A stretch of 64,000 nucleotides of DNA from assembly GCA_963989245.1 (NCBI GenBank), contig OZ022342.1:73190576-73254575 (forward strand), in the 5' to 3' direction. The notes beneath the pieces are model-generated. The model saw only the letters and a list, made by a program, of their open reading frames with translations, did no database searches and was not told the DNA's origin. The DNA is from Nansenia antarctica (lineage: Eukaryota; Chordata; Actinopteri; Argentiniformes; Microstomatidae). The position numbers and the translations under genes are program-made. This document shows positions 33,223 to 44,526 of the stretch, piece after piece (the first letter of the stretch is position 1; each line of letters begins with the position of its first letter).

Positions 33223-33302
33223 TAGTTTCTATAGCCTACTCAGATTCTAATGCGAATACAGGCTACATTCCCATTAGATTAATGAGTAGGCTATAGAAAC
33301 TA
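33223..33302. repeat. 80-bp palindrome inside the hAT remnant
   Basis: TAGTTTCTATAGCCTACTCA and TGAGTAGGCTATAGAAACTA are exact 20-bp inverted arms around a 40-bp middle. That middle is itself partly symmetric (GATTCTAATG / CATTAGATT). Confidence 0.9.
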
Positions 33303-33360
33303 GACACTAGAGGGCGCCATTAAAGTTTGTGTACTGGGGACAGGTCACGAGGTCACACTG

Positions 33361-33699
33361 GTGCAGGTCTTTTACAGATCTTTTATTAAGGCTGAAGATG
33401 ATAAAAGCCCACAAGGACTACTCCGCGTAATTATCGATTGTGGCCTGCAATCTATGTTTCCAAATGTCTATGTTGCGCTGCGGCTATTTTTGACTCTGCC
33501 TGTAACCAATTGCGAAGGGGAGCGGTCATTCTCTGTGCTGTCCAGGATTTAAAACGAATTGCGGACTAAAAGGACGCAACACCGTCTCAAGGCTCTTTCT
33601 CTCAAGGCAATTGAGAGCGAACTGACCAAATCACTGGACTTTAATGATATCGTGGATGATTTTGCACGAAGCAGAGCCAGGAAAAAATGCATTGCATAA
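33361..33699 (+). pseudogene. hAT transposase C-terminal dimerisation region, with internal stop
   Basis: The translation includes FLTLPVTNCEGERSFSVLSR, the hallmark of the C-terminal dimerisation domain of hAT transposases, and continues to LDFNDIVDDFARSRARKK and a TAA at 33697-33699. An in-frame TAA at 33550-33552 interrupts the domain. hAT transposases are usually 600 or more residues; only about 112 codons remain, and the catalytic part and BED zinc finger are gone. It is not functional. It resembles the ZMYM1-like hAT group of fish. Confidence 0.85.
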
Positions 33700-34325
33700 G
33701 GTAAGACTATTTTATGATTAATTTAGTCTTATAAAGCCATCCTGTGGTTGCTATACTGTATATGACACCATAGTGTTGCCAATTGTTTTTGGTTGAAAGC
33801 AGTGTATTGTGTTACTGTACATGTTGTTGGCTTCAATTGAGTGTGGCATGCCTGTGTTGTAAATCCTGTGTCGTTGAAATACAGGTGAATTTTTTCTAGT
33901 TATTGTGCTGTTGGCTTTGAGTGTTCCTCCGCTGTAAAACCTGTTGAGATGCAGGTGAACGTAGGCTATGTCTTATATGCTGTTGGCATTGTGTTTACTT
34001 GCGCTCTAAAAAAATGTGTGTTTGCGCTGGGGAGGGGGGGGGGGGGGCCTTTCTACACGTCCAGGCCCAGGGGCCCATTTTTCATGATCCGTCTATGGCC
34101 CTGGCGATAGCACTGATAAAGGGACACAGCAAGCGCACCACTCTTCATGACCTCAGGGCAAAAGAGCCAATGAGGAGAGAGCACTCCCTAACCTCCTTTA
34201 GAGAAGCAGGGTTATATTACATCGACCTTTTGTTCTCTTTCAGTCGACTCAGTTCGACCCCTCACTCGCCTTTGGACCTTGGAAAAACACTCTGACTGTC
34301 TGACCCGAACTAGAAATCTCTACTT

Positions 34326-34388
34326 GAATGGACTGACTTTTATATAGCGCCTTATTCCAAAGCGCTTTACAATGGCCTCTCACTCAAT
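34326..34388 (-). mobile_element. SINE-A copy 5, tail only
   Basis: The minus strand reads AAGCGCTTTGGAATAAGGCG then CTATATAAAAGTCAGTCC. Confidence 0.7.
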
Positions 34389-35165
34389 AGCATGACTCAG
34401 AGACAAAACAACTTAAATCCAAAAGCCTTTACTTCCAAAAACAGGTTCGGTACACAGGTAAGCAGCCAACAGATAGGCAATATAATCCAGTAAGACACAG
34501 GGACACAGGGAAAGATGATGAGGGACAGGTGAAACCGATCAGGGCGGGCTAGCCAATCACACAGGCGGGAAACACAAAGGGCATGTAGCGAAGTAACCGA
34601 AACTAACGCTAACATGCGTAAAACTAAACTAAACAGTTAAACGAATAAATACAAATTTAAAAAGTGAAACAAGGACACATAATATAACCTAAGGAACAGG
34701 ACAACAAGACGTCGTAGCAGCAGAAGAACCATTAAAAGATATACAGAGAGAGAAGCACAGCTGGCAGAAGCTTATATCTCCCAAACAGAGACACCCTTTG
34801 AACAGGGCCGAGGAAAACTGCCAACCCGCGGGAGGAGTGGGCCCGTTCATCTATGTCACACACATAAATACATAAAGCTAATTCTCCCTCCGCCATGTCA
34901 CTGGTATTAAACATGACAAGCCCCTGTGTACGGTACAGCCGAGATGCGGGGATGCGGGGATGAGCAACACACAACACAAATCCAACAGAATAATAAGTCC
35001 CTCCAATGTTTCTTCTAACTGCATTACCGCGCCGTAGGATCCTGACTAACTGTGACATTTATTCAGCCTACGAACGAAAAAGAACTAGGCGTATTAAAGC
35101 GTTGGAGACACAAGACGAGTTAGCCACACTGCGCGCACGCAACAACACGACTGCTGCAGCAAGAC
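34389..35165. other. no gene recognised
   Basis: A-rich unique sequence with frames up to 108 codons on the minus strand and no recognisable motif. Confidence 0.45.
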
Positions 35166-35459
35166 TAAATGGTAAATGGGCTGCACTTATATAGCGAGTT
35201 TATCCAAAGCGCTTTACAACGGCCTCTCATTCACACATTCACGTACACATTCACACACACACATTCACACACCGATTGGCGGCAAGCTACCATGCAAGGC
35301 GCTGTGCGGCCGGCCCGCTCACTGGGAGCAATTTGGGGTTCAGTGGTGTCTTGCCCAAGGACCCTTCGACACGTGGCCAGACGGGGCGGGGCGAACCGCC
35401 GATCTGCCAACCTTGCGATCATTAGACGGCAGCTCTACCTCCTGCGCCACAGCTGCCCC
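35166..35459 (-). mobile_element. SINE-A copy 6, full length
   Basis: The minus strand has the GGGGCAGCTGTGGCGCAGGA head and a CCGCCCCGTCTGG-altered B-box region, where the B box is damaged. The body and tail end at ATTTACCATTTAG. Confidence 0.85.
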
Positions 35460-35777
35460 AACAACCACTACCACCGTCCCCTTTGAGCTGCACAGAATCT
35501 GCAGCAAGAAAGAACCACTGATTTAAGCAACATCACACGAGAGGGAGTGCTGTTTTCCTGGATATCAGCACGGCTGTGATTTGGTCGTAGGTACGAGGCG
35601 AGAGGCCGAGTACCGGAGTGATGCATATAGTTAAAAGTCCCAGTGCTGTTATACTGTATATCGGCACTCATGGAATGCCTCTTGTCCAATCAAATTACTT
35701 GGTCGGAACTAACTGTTGTATAATGTACAGTATCAGCGCAGTCAGTGCCATGTCTGAGGCTGATCTTCGCAAATTAT
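35460..35777. other. partial MITE-Q-like sequence
   Basis: CACTCATGGAATGCCTCTTG and TCCAATCAAATTACTTGG match the interior of 46408-46550. The ends are not clear. Confidence 0.4.
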
Positions 35778-36064
35778 GGGGCGGCTGTAGCTCGGGAGGT
35801 AGAGTCGCCGTCTAATGAACGCAAGGTTGGCAGATCGGCGGTTCGAGCCCCGGCTGGCCACATGTCAAAGTGTCCTGGGGTAAGACACTGAACCCCAAAA
35901 TTGCTCCCAGTGAGTGGGTCGGCGGCTTGCATGGCAGCTTGGCCGCCATTGGTGTGTGAATGTGTGTGTGAATGGGTGAATGAGAGGCCGTTGTAAAGCG
36001 CTTTGGAGCATCTTTGGAGCAGCAAAAAAGGCGTTATATAAGTGCAGTCCATTTACCATTTACC
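35778..36064 (+). mobile_element. SINE-A copy 7, full length
   Basis: GGGGCGGCTGTAGCTCGGGA head, intact GGTTCGAGCCCC B box, and the TTTGGAGCAGCAAAAAAGGC subfamily tail. It lies in opposite orientation to copy 6, 318 bp away. Confidence 0.88.
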
Positions 36065-36417
36065 AACAAGGAAAAAAAGTTAAATAAACCCCTCTGGGCT
36101 AGAAGCTGCAAGGCTGTGGTCCTTCATCAGCATCTGGTCGTGTGTCCTTCCTCCTCCACTGCTGCTGCACCACGTTGTAAATAAACACACGCGTGCTCAG
36201 CAGAAAACACAACTAAGGCCTAGATCAAAACTGTTGAAGTGGGTTCATAGAAGACGAGTTAGCCATGCTGCGCACGCGACGCCGATCTCTGCAGCATGAC
36301 TACTGCCCTTTGAGCATCTGCCTCGCCTCGCACCACTGCTCGGCTCGCAAAGGGCTGCTTGTATCCCGTGGCATTTTTATTTAGTTTGCTATCGCAGGAC
36401 TTTCTTTTTTCTTGCCA
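36065..36417. other. no gene recognised
   Basis: Unique sequence. No motif seen. Confidence 0.5.
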
Positions 36418-36830
<413 letters not shown>

Positions 36831-37202
36831 GGCACGCAGAGCACACAGGCGATTTAGCGGTGTTTGTTTTGAAGTGTGCATGCAGCATGCGCCTCTCTCT
36901 GGGCCTATTACAGTTATAGCAATTAAACGCTCTGATGATATATGTCAGAGAGACACGCGGGGAGGTGGAAATCAATCTTGAGCCACCAACGCAACGCAGA
37001 GGATACACACACTGTCAAGGAGAGGAGGGGAAGATAACATTATTATTATTATAGTTATTACACCTCCTTTACTATGCTGCACTTATTTGCCAGGATAGTG
37101 TTTCCCATTCTCATTAAAGAAGAGGTTTACATTCATCTCTCCTCCGGCACCGGTCTGCTGACAATGTTCTTTGTTCAGACACTGAGGGAACATCAGGTGC
37201 TG
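36831..37202. other. no gene recognised
   Basis: Unique sequence with a short (ATT)n near 37040. Confidence 0.5.
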
Positions 37203-37545
37203 CTTTCTTCCCTCTCTCTCTCTCTTCCTCCCCGTCTCTCTCTCTCTCCCTCTCTTTCTCCATCTCTCTGTGTCTCTCTCGCACCCTCTCCATCTCTCTG
37301 TGTCTCTCTCGCACCCTCTCCTTCTCTCTGTCTCTCTCTGTCTCTCTCTCTCTCCATCTCTCTGTGTGTCTCTCTCTCTCTACCTCTCCGTCTCTGTCTC
37401 TCTCTCAATCTCTCTCCCCCTCTCTCTCCCTCTCTCTCTCTCTCACTGTCTCTCCCCCCCCCTCTCTCCCCCCCTCTCTCTCTCTCCCTCTCTCTCCCCC
37501 TCTCTCTCTCTCTCTCTCTCTCCCCCCCTCTCTCTCTCTCGTCTA
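37203..37545. repeat. (CT)n/(CCCCTCT)n tract
   Basis: CTCTCTCTC with CATCTCTCTGTG and CCCCCCTCTCTC variants. Long frames on both strands are artefacts. Confidence 0.95.
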
Positions 37546-37774
37546 TCTGCTCCATTGAGGATGTTTTTTCTATCTCAGGTCTCTCAGCTGATGAGAGAAT
37601 AGCACAGTGTGTCGGGGGCCCGCGGTTCAACCAGTTCCATGGTGGGTCTGGGAACTCCACACAAAGGGGGCAGGCCTGAAGATGCTGTTTCACCTGGGTG
37701 GGGATAGGAGGACTGGCTGTCTCCTGTCTTTCCATTTCATAAAGGAGATTAGTGCTGGGAGAGAAATAAATGTG

Positions 37775-37912
37775 TGTGTATGTGCGTGTGTGTGTGTGTG
37801 TGGGTCTGTGTGTGTGTGGGTCTGTGTGTGTGTGTGTGTTTGTCTGTCTGTTTGTTTGTGTGTGGGTCTGTGTGTGTATGTCTGTGTGTTTGACTGTCTG
37901 TCTGTGTGTTTG

Positions 37913-37960
<48 letters not shown>

Positions 37961-38010
37961 TGTGTGTGTGCGTGTGTGTGTGTGTGTGTCTGTCTGTCGG
38001 TGTGTGTGTC
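37775..38010. repeat. (GT)n/(GTCT)n tract
   Basis: GTGTGTGGGTCTGTGTGTG and GTTTGACTGTCTGT variants, in the style of 36418-36830. 37546-37774 between the two tracts is unique. Confidence 0.95.
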
Positions 38011-38663
38011 TGTGTTTTCTGTCCCAGTGAAAGAGGAGAAAGGCACCCCTGTAAAACAATTCGGTCATGCCAGAGCAGTTTTATGCGTGTGTTTGTGTAT
38101 GTGTGTGTGTGTAGGTTTTTATTTATGTTTGTCTGTTTGACTCTGCAAGATCAGCACAGCAAGACATAAGTGTGTCCCTGTATGTTTGCAAATGTTTGTG
38201 TTCCATGGAGTCATTGTAATGTTGTGTTCCATGGAGTCATTGTATGTTTGTGTCACATTATCTGTGTCATTATTTGTGTCACATATTAGGAATTTACATA
38301 GAATCATTTACGCATCATGACACTAAGTAATGTCCAGAGGATGGCACTTGAAAGCATTATTTGAAACACTTATTTCCAAAGTGGTCCTCGATGGAAACAT
38401 AAAATGAAATAAAACAAAAACATCACACAGCATAAAAACAGCATAAGAACACAGCATTAAAATAAAACACACATTAAAACACACAACCTGGAAACATAAA
38501 GTGAAACAAAACAAATCGGAATCACCCTCCCTTTCTTAAGGGTGAGCCATTAGTTCTCCCCATAAATATTACTTCACTTTTGTTTTAAAGATGGCTTTGT
38601 TTTAGCATAATCCAACTGACACTGTATTAAAGCTGCTACTAAAAGTGTTTTAATCTTAGAATG
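38011..38663. other. no gene; duplicated GTTCCATGGAGTCATTGT
   Basis: TGTGTTCCATGGAGTCATTG occurs at about 38198 and 38223. A third copy lies at about 38919, just right of MITE-K1. Otherwise A-rich unique sequence. Confidence 0.6.
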
Positions 38664-38912
38664 TCGTGATGTTAGAATTATAAGGTTCTATCTCCATTTT
38701 TGTCAAAATGTAGTTTTTTACATAATCTGATCCATTAGGTGTTCATTAATGCCTGTGTGGTGTTATTTTTAAAATGTTTACATTTTTTAGTTAGTAATTC
38801 ATACAATACAACGGTTCCATCTCATAAAACATAATGGCATGTAAAAACTTTGAAGCTCAATATCTCTGAACTACCCTAAACGGAGACAGAACCTTATAAT
38901 TCTGAGCTCACG
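38664..38912 (-). mobile_element. MITE-K copy 1, 249 bp
   Basis: Ends CGTGATGTTAGAATTATAAG and its inverted partner TTATAATTCTGAGCTCACG. ATGT flanks both sides (38660-38663, 38913-38916). The interior matches copies 2 and 3 in reverse. Confidence 0.85.
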
Positions 38913-39187
38913 ATGTTTGTGTTCCATGGAGTCATTGTGATGCTCCTTGTGTGCTGTGGTAAACGGTGAGCTTGGTGATCCTCGAAGTCTACCCTTTAGA
39001 GGGCCAGGGACCAGTGCACCCACTCTACAGCTATGATATCTTCCTCTACCTTAAGAAATGAGCAGCAGGAATAGTTTGACAATGCCCTTAACATTCACAC
39101 ACTTTCACAAGGTTATGGAAAGTTACACGGGCAGCAGCGTCTTGTGCAGAGCCTAGGTGGAACGGATGCACACCAAGTGTAACCTGA

Positions 39188-39406
39188 GTGTAATTGCTCA
39201 CATCCAGTGGATATTCACTTGAGTTCAAATTCCCACCTGGGAACATCACCACTACTGTGCCCTTGAGTGAGGCACTTAGCCCGAAGTTACTCTAATAGTA
39301 AGTTGCCTTGGATAAAAGAGTCTGCTAAATGGTAAACTGTAGTTAGACAAACAAATAAAAAAATCAAGTGTGAGTGTAATTGCTCACATCCAACGGATAG
39401 TCACTT
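39188..39406 (+). mobile_element. SINE-B fragment between 35-bp direct repeats
   Basis: GAGTGTAATTGCTCACATCC plus about 15 bases flanks both sides (39188-39222 and 39372-39406). Between them are GAGTTCAAATTCCCACCTGG, CACTTAGCCCGAAGTTACTC and a GGATAAAAGAGTCTGCTAAA tail. The A-box end is missing. Confidence 0.65.
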
Positions 39407-39426
39407 AACTTTCACATCAGTTAGAC

Positions 39427-39592
39427 CAGTGTTTCTCAACCCTCTCCTCGGGGCGCCCCAGCCGCACCACATATTTGATCTGTTCCACCACCAGCTCACT
39501 TGATTCAACTAATCAAGTACAAAGCAATTATGGTTTGTACTTGATTAGTTGAATTAGCTGGGGCGCCCCGAGGAGAGGGTTGAGAAACACTG
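39427..39592. mobile_element. hAT-type foldback MITE, 166 bp
   Basis: Ends CAGTGTTTCTCAACCCTCTC and GAGAGGGTTGAGAAACACTG. The flanks AGTTAGAC / AGTTACAC match at 7 of 8 positions. It shares CCACATATTTGATCTG and CCACCACCAGC with the MITE at 8523-8663. Confidence 0.85.
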
Positions 39593-39622
39593 AGTTACAC
39601 TATCAGGCTACCGAGGATTTGT

Positions 39623-39877
39623 GGGACGGCTGTGTCTCAGGAGGTAGAGCCTCCGTCTAATCATCCCAAGGTCGGCAGATCGGCGGTTTGAGCCCCGGCT
39701 GGCCACATGTCGAAGTGTCCTTGGGCAAGACACTGAACCGCAAATTGCTCCCAGTGAGCGGGCCGGCAGGCGCCTTGCATGGTAGCTTGCCGCCATTGGT
39801 GTGTGAATGTGTGTGTGAACGCGAGGCCGTTGTAAAGCGCTTCGGATAAAGGCGCTATATAAGTGCAGTCCATTTAC
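39623..39877 (+). mobile_element. SINE-A copy 8, full length
   Basis: Head GGGACGGCTGTGTCTCAGGA, B-box region GGTTTGAGCCCC (one change), tail GGATAAAGGCGCTATATAAG. Confidence 0.85.
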
Positions 39878-40354
39878 GAAAAGAAGAAAATCTGTCAAAA
39901 CTTCCGTGCCGTCCCTTCTTCTTTTCATGGCAGGGTCTCTTGTTTCTCTGAGCTCCCGGTGTGAGAACCACACTGTTGGAGATTAGGAGACGTTCGTTCC
40001 TCCTTTTCAACCCTGTTTTGCATTGTGGCGATGGCATGGACCGTGTACCCGTAGCTCTCCACTTGGTTTCTGATTTCAAAAGCTGTTTGTCTTTTTCGGC
40101 TCACAAGGCAGCGACCGAAACGCAGCCTTGTCCCAAGCGGAGCTGCTGTCTTCCATCACAGCTGAATCTCTTTGATTTGTACCTTAGTCTGTCTCCTCCT
40201 GCCCTGGTCTGTCTCCTCCTGCCCTGGTTCCTAGAACACTACAGCATCTGAAGTGACGAGGCGTGGGAACAAAAGAAGATTGAACACTAGAGGAGGAGTG
40301 GGATGGGGTAAGCTGGGAGATGTCAGCCACACAGGATTTCACACGGCACACGTA
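39878..40354. other. no gene recognised
   Basis: Unique sequence with one 96-codon frame and no motif. Confidence 0.5.
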
Positions 40355-40355
40355 C

Positions 40356-40403
<48 letters not shown>

Positions 40404-40458
40404 TCCGTAAAGACTGTCAGAAGCAGATATCCTCATAGAGTGGGACTCACACACACCT

Positions 40459-40489
<31 letters not shown>

Positions 40490-41112
40490 CACACACACGC
40501 ACACACACACATCTGGCGGTACGCAGGTACGCAGGTACGCAGGTAGACAGGTAGACAGGTACGCAGGTAGACAGGTATGCAGGTACGCAGGTACGCAGGT
40601 AGACAGGTAGGCAGGTAGACAGGTGGGCAGGTAGACAGGTAGACAGGTAGACAGGTAGACAGGTAGACAGGTAGGCAGGTAGACAGGTAGACAGGTAGAC
40701 AGGTAGACAGGTAGACAGGTAGACAGGTAGATCAGGTAGACAGGTACGCAGGTACGCAGGTAGACAGGTAGACAGGTAGACAGGTACGCAGGTAGACAGG
40801 TAGACAGGTACGCAGGTAGACAGGTAGACAGGTAGACAGGTAGACAGGTACGCAGGTAGACAGGTAGATCAGGTAGACAGGTAGACAGGTAGACAGGTAG
40901 ACAGGTAGATCAGGTAGGACAGGTAGACAAGTAGACAGGTACGCAGGTAGACAGGTAGACAGGTACGCAGGTAGACAGGTAGACAGGTAGACAGGTACGC
41001 AGGTAGACAGGTAGACAGGTAGATCAGGTGGACAGGTAGACAGGTAGACAGGTAGACAGGTAGACAGGTAGGCAGGTAGACAGGTAGACAGGTAGATCAG
41101 GTAGACAGGTGA

Positions 41113-41168
<56 letters not shown>

Positions 41169-41170
41169 CG
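40355..41170. repeat. (CA)n - (AGACAGGT)n - (CA)n block
   Basis: Two CA tracts (40355-40510, 41111-41170) flank about 590 bp of an 8-bp repeat AGACAGGT with ACGCAGGT and AGATCAGGT variants. The 165-codon minus-strand frame is a repeat artefact. Confidence 0.95.
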
Positions 41171-41325
41171 TGAGGCCTGAGGAGCAGGGAGTTATGTTGC
41201 CATACTGACAGCTGCCTCTGCCATGGCATCAGCCACCAGTCCTACACACCTGTCACCATGGTAACTGATGCAATGATGGGTCAGCCTTTTGACATTAGGA
41301 GAAACCAACTGAAAAGCAATCTTAT

Positions 41326-41360
<35 letters not shown>

Positions 41361-41792
41361 CTTCGTGAGAAGACAAGGGCATCAAGCTTCTTGCCTTCAT
41401 GGATTTAAAAATGAAAGACTATAGTAGTCTGTAGTTTGTCAATAGATTTGGTAGTGCCCTAGTCGAACATTCTCGCTGTTCAATGTCTGGAAAGCATCAG
41501 ACATTAAGCATTATTTATTACATACAGGGCCCCAATGGTCTTGGGCCAATAGTGCTGAAAAATACCTCCAAAAATAACTCTAATACAGCGTGATTGATCA
41601 AGTCTACTGTTGAGATGGCTGACTTTGTTAACTTCAGTACTTTTTTGTTTGGTTTACACATGCAAACATTGGATCCCCTGCTCTACATTGAGGAACTCCT
41701 TCTAGAAGAAAAACAATGGTTTTGATTAAGAGACTAGTTCAGTTTGACATCCCTATAACATCACAGTAGCTCAACGCTGAGGTGTGTGGCTC
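41171..41792. other. no gene; (AAT)n near 41328-41360
   Basis: Unique sequence otherwise. No motif seen. Confidence 0.5.
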
Positions 41793-41990
41793 AGAGTCAG
41801 AATTAGGCCTATTTTTATTGCCGGTATATTTGCACATACAGGAGATTGACTCGGTGAGGTTGGTGTATAGGATATAAAATAAAAACAACAATATAATAAT
41901 ACAAAAATAGAACCAACGCGGGGGAGGTGTAAAACGCCCCTGGAACGTTCACCTCCGCAAAGTTGATTATATTCCTGTAACACGTGACAG
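41793..41990 (-). mobile_element. LINE-G 3' UTR fragment
   Basis: The minus strand reads CCTATACACCAACCTCACCG, GTCAATCTCCTGTATGTGC and GGCAATAAAAATAGGCC. It matches 15540-15700 plus 16505-16541 without the minisatellite. Confidence 0.6.
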
Positions 41991-42152
41991 TTTTATCCCA
42001 CTCACTGTAAACCACGGCCGGTGCATCAACATGAGGGTGTCGTTTATTTATTTGTGAACATTTATTGTCATCTGGTTTTAGGCTAAAATGTTCTGACAAC
42101 TAGGTTACTCTTACTCTTGATTGAGAGAATGCCAAGGGTGTGCCAAGCTGTC

Positions 42153-42371
42153 ATCAGGTGGCTACTTTGAAGAATCTAACAGGTGGCTACTTTGAAGAAT
42201 CTAACATCCAAAACATATTCTGGTTCGTTTAACACTTTTTTGGTTTACTATATAATTCCACATGTGTTCTTTCATAGTTTTGATGTCTTCAGTATCAATC
42301 TACAATATAGAAAATAATAATAAATTAAAAAACATTGCATAAGAAGGTGTGTCCAAACTTTTGACTGGTAG
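42153..42371 (+). mobile_element. Tc1-type transposon 3' end
   Basis: GTGGCTACTTTGAAGAATCT (twice), TTCTTTCATAGTTTTGATGT, CTACAATATAGAAAAT and the terminal GTGTCCAAACTTTTGACTGG are the 3' end of a Tc1 family widespread in fish. The transposase is absent. Confidence 0.8.
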
Positions 42372-42377
42372 ATCCCC

Positions 42378-42822
42378 AGCAACAGCCTACATGCGTGTAG
42401 ATCTTCATAGCCTACATGCGTGTAGATCTTCACAGCCTACATGCGTGTAGATCTTCATAGCCTACATGCGTGTAGATCTTCATAGCCTACATGCGTGTAG
42501 ATCTTCATAGCCTACATGCATGTAGATCTTCATAGCCTACATGCGTGTAGATCTTCATAGCCTACATGCGTGTAGATCTTCATAGCCTACATGCGTGTAG
42601 ATCTTCATAGCCTACATGCGTGTAGATCTTCATAGCCTACATGCGTGTAGATCTTCATAGCCTACATGCGTGTAGATCTTCACAGCCTACATGCGTGTAG
42701 ATCTTCACAGCCTACATGCGTGTAGATCTTCACAGCCTACAAGCGTGTAGATCTTCACAGCCTACATGCATGTAGATCTTCACAGCCTACAAGCGTGTAG
42801 ATCTTCACAGCCTACATGCGTA
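42378..42822. repeat. 25-bp minisatellite, about 18 units
   Basis: The unit is CCTACATGCGTGTAGATCTT plus CATAG. Each holds the near-palindrome CTACATGCGTGTAG, perfect in units with GCA, and the palindrome AGATCT. A CACAG variant dominates the last units. Confidence 0.95.
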
Positions 42823-42926
42823 CGTACATCCGACATATCTGCCCTTCCATCCTAATGAAGCGTAAAAGCTTTTAATAATAAAACAGCCGTGATTAACTCA
42901 AAGCAGACTCTTCCCAATTACGCAGT

Positions 42927-43762
42927 CGTGTCTCACACACACTCTGCGTGTCTCACACACACTCTGTCTCACACACACTCTGTCTCACACACACTCTGCC
43001 TCACACACACTCTGCGTGTCTCAAACACACTCTGCCTCACACACACTCTGCGTGTCTCACACACACTCTGCCTCACACACACTCTGCCTCACACACACTC
43101 TGTCTCACACACACTCTGCCTCACACACACTCTGCGTGTCTCACACACACTCTGCCTCACACACACTCTGCCTCACACACACTCTGTCTCACACACACTC
43201 TGCGTGTCTCACACACTCTGTCTCACACACACTCTGCCTCACACACACTCTGCCTCACACACACTCTGCCTCACACACACTCTGTCTCACACACACTCTG
43301 CCTCACACACACTCTGCCTCACACACACTCTGTCTCACACACACTCTGTCTCACACACACTCTGTCTCACACACACTCTGCCTCACACACACTCTGCCTC
43401 ACACACACTCTGCCTCACACACACTCTGTCTCACACACACTCTGTCTCACACACACTCTGCCTCACACACACTCTGCGTGTCTCACACACACTCTGCCTC
43501 ACACACACTCTGCGTGTCTCACACACACTCTGTCTCACACACACTCTGCGTGTCTCACACACACTCTGTCTCACACACACTCTGTCTCACACACACTCTG
43601 TCTCACACACACTCTGCCTCACACACACTCTGTCTCACACACACTCTGCCTCACACACACTCTGTCTCACACACACTCTGCCTCACACACACTCTGTCTC
43701 ACACACACTCTGTCTCACACACACTCTGCCTCACACACACTCTGTCTCACACACACTCTGCC
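42927..43762. repeat. 16-bp minisatellite (CTCACACACACTCTGY), about 50 units
   Basis: Units end TGTCT or TGCCT; a TGCGTGTCT form adds four bases at several places. It makes open frames of up to 490 codons on the plus strand, all artefacts. Confidence 0.95.
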
Positions 43763-43846
43763 TCCAACTCCCCTGCCCATCCTCTCTCTCTGATGATGGT
43801 TATTCACTGTCATCATATATCAAGGTTAGGGTGAGCCCATGTGTCT

Positions 43847-44010
43847 CCCCCGCCCTGATGCTGCTGCTGTGCCCCCGCCTAATTGGTTCTGTCGAGGTGG
43901 AGCGGCTGAGGGGGGCGGGGCCAGGGATGTGCTGCTGCACACCCACACCTGCTGCTAATGGGTCACACCTGTGGCTGACGTCCTTCAAACGGGACGTCCA
44001 CAAAGGACTA
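43847..44010 (+). repeat. diverged local duplication, copy 1
   Basis: CGCCTAATTGGTTCTGTCGA, GAGGTGG, GGGGCGGGGCCA and ACCTGTGGCTGACGTCC recur at 44727-44829 as CCTAATTAGCTCTGTTGAGG, GGCGGGGCCA and ACCTGCGGCTGAGTTCC. Confidence 0.75.
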
Positions 44011-44029
44011 CAGATGGTATGGATGGTGG

Positions 44030-44262
44030 TTGAAGAAGGAGGAGGAGGAGGAGGAGGAGGAGGAGGAGGAGGAGGAGGAGGAGGAGAAGAAGAAGAAGAA
44101 GAAGAAGGAGGAGGAGGAGGAGGAGGAGGAGGAGGAGGAGGAGAAGAAGAAGAAGAAGAAGAAGAAGAAGAAGAAGAAGAAGAAGAAGAAGAAGAAGAAG
44201 AAGAAGAAGAAGAAGAAGAAGAAGAAGAAGAAGAAGAAGAAGAAGAAGAAGAAGAAGAAGGA
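44030..44262. repeat. (GGA)n/(GAA)n purine triplet tract
   Basis: Blocks of GGA and GAA alternate and end in about 110 bp of pure GAA. The Glu/Lys/Ser/Phe-rich frames are artefacts. Confidence 0.97.
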
Positions 44263-44526
44263 AAATGCCACACGGTTACAACACAAGTGCAAAATAACAG
44301 CATCCTCACACTCAAACACTGTGCAAAAAGAGAAAACGTAGTTTATTGCTTTCGGTCATAGACCTTCAGACACGTTTACAACACAAAATATAATGCTTTA
44401 TTTGTTCATAATTACACTGTAAGTTACATGGTTCTTCACAAGCAACAATTCCAATGTCCGAAAATTAATTTGTAGCTCAGGGGGGAGGGACCCGACTTCC
44501 TCCGCTGTCCTTGAGGTACGCTAGTA

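Larger units (their letters stand above)
32981..34097 (+). mobile_element. hAT transposon remnant, 1,117 bp
   Basis: An exact 8-bp duplication GCCCTGGC (32973-32980 and 34098-34105) defines the insertion. The left end CAAAGACATATTACTGAACG and the reverse complement of the right end, CATAGACGGATCATGAAAAA, are diverged terminal repeats. GGCCCAGGGGCCC lies near both ends. It carries the last part of a transposase and a nested 80-bp palindrome. Confidence 0.88.

Noticed and set aside
37193..38140. Frames of up to 291 codons over CT and GT tracts
   Set aside because: Simple-repeat artefacts open in overlapping frames on both strands.
42378..42822. Regular repeats that could be taken for a CRISPR array
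   Set aside because: Units follow each other without spacers, each unit is the same 25 bp, and the context is a eukaryotic repeat region. The same holds for the 31- and 37-bp arrays.
42889..44361. 490-codon and related open frames across the 16-bp and triplet arrays
   Set aside because: They arise from repeat units whose length or composition lacks stops in several frames; both strands and several frames are open at once.
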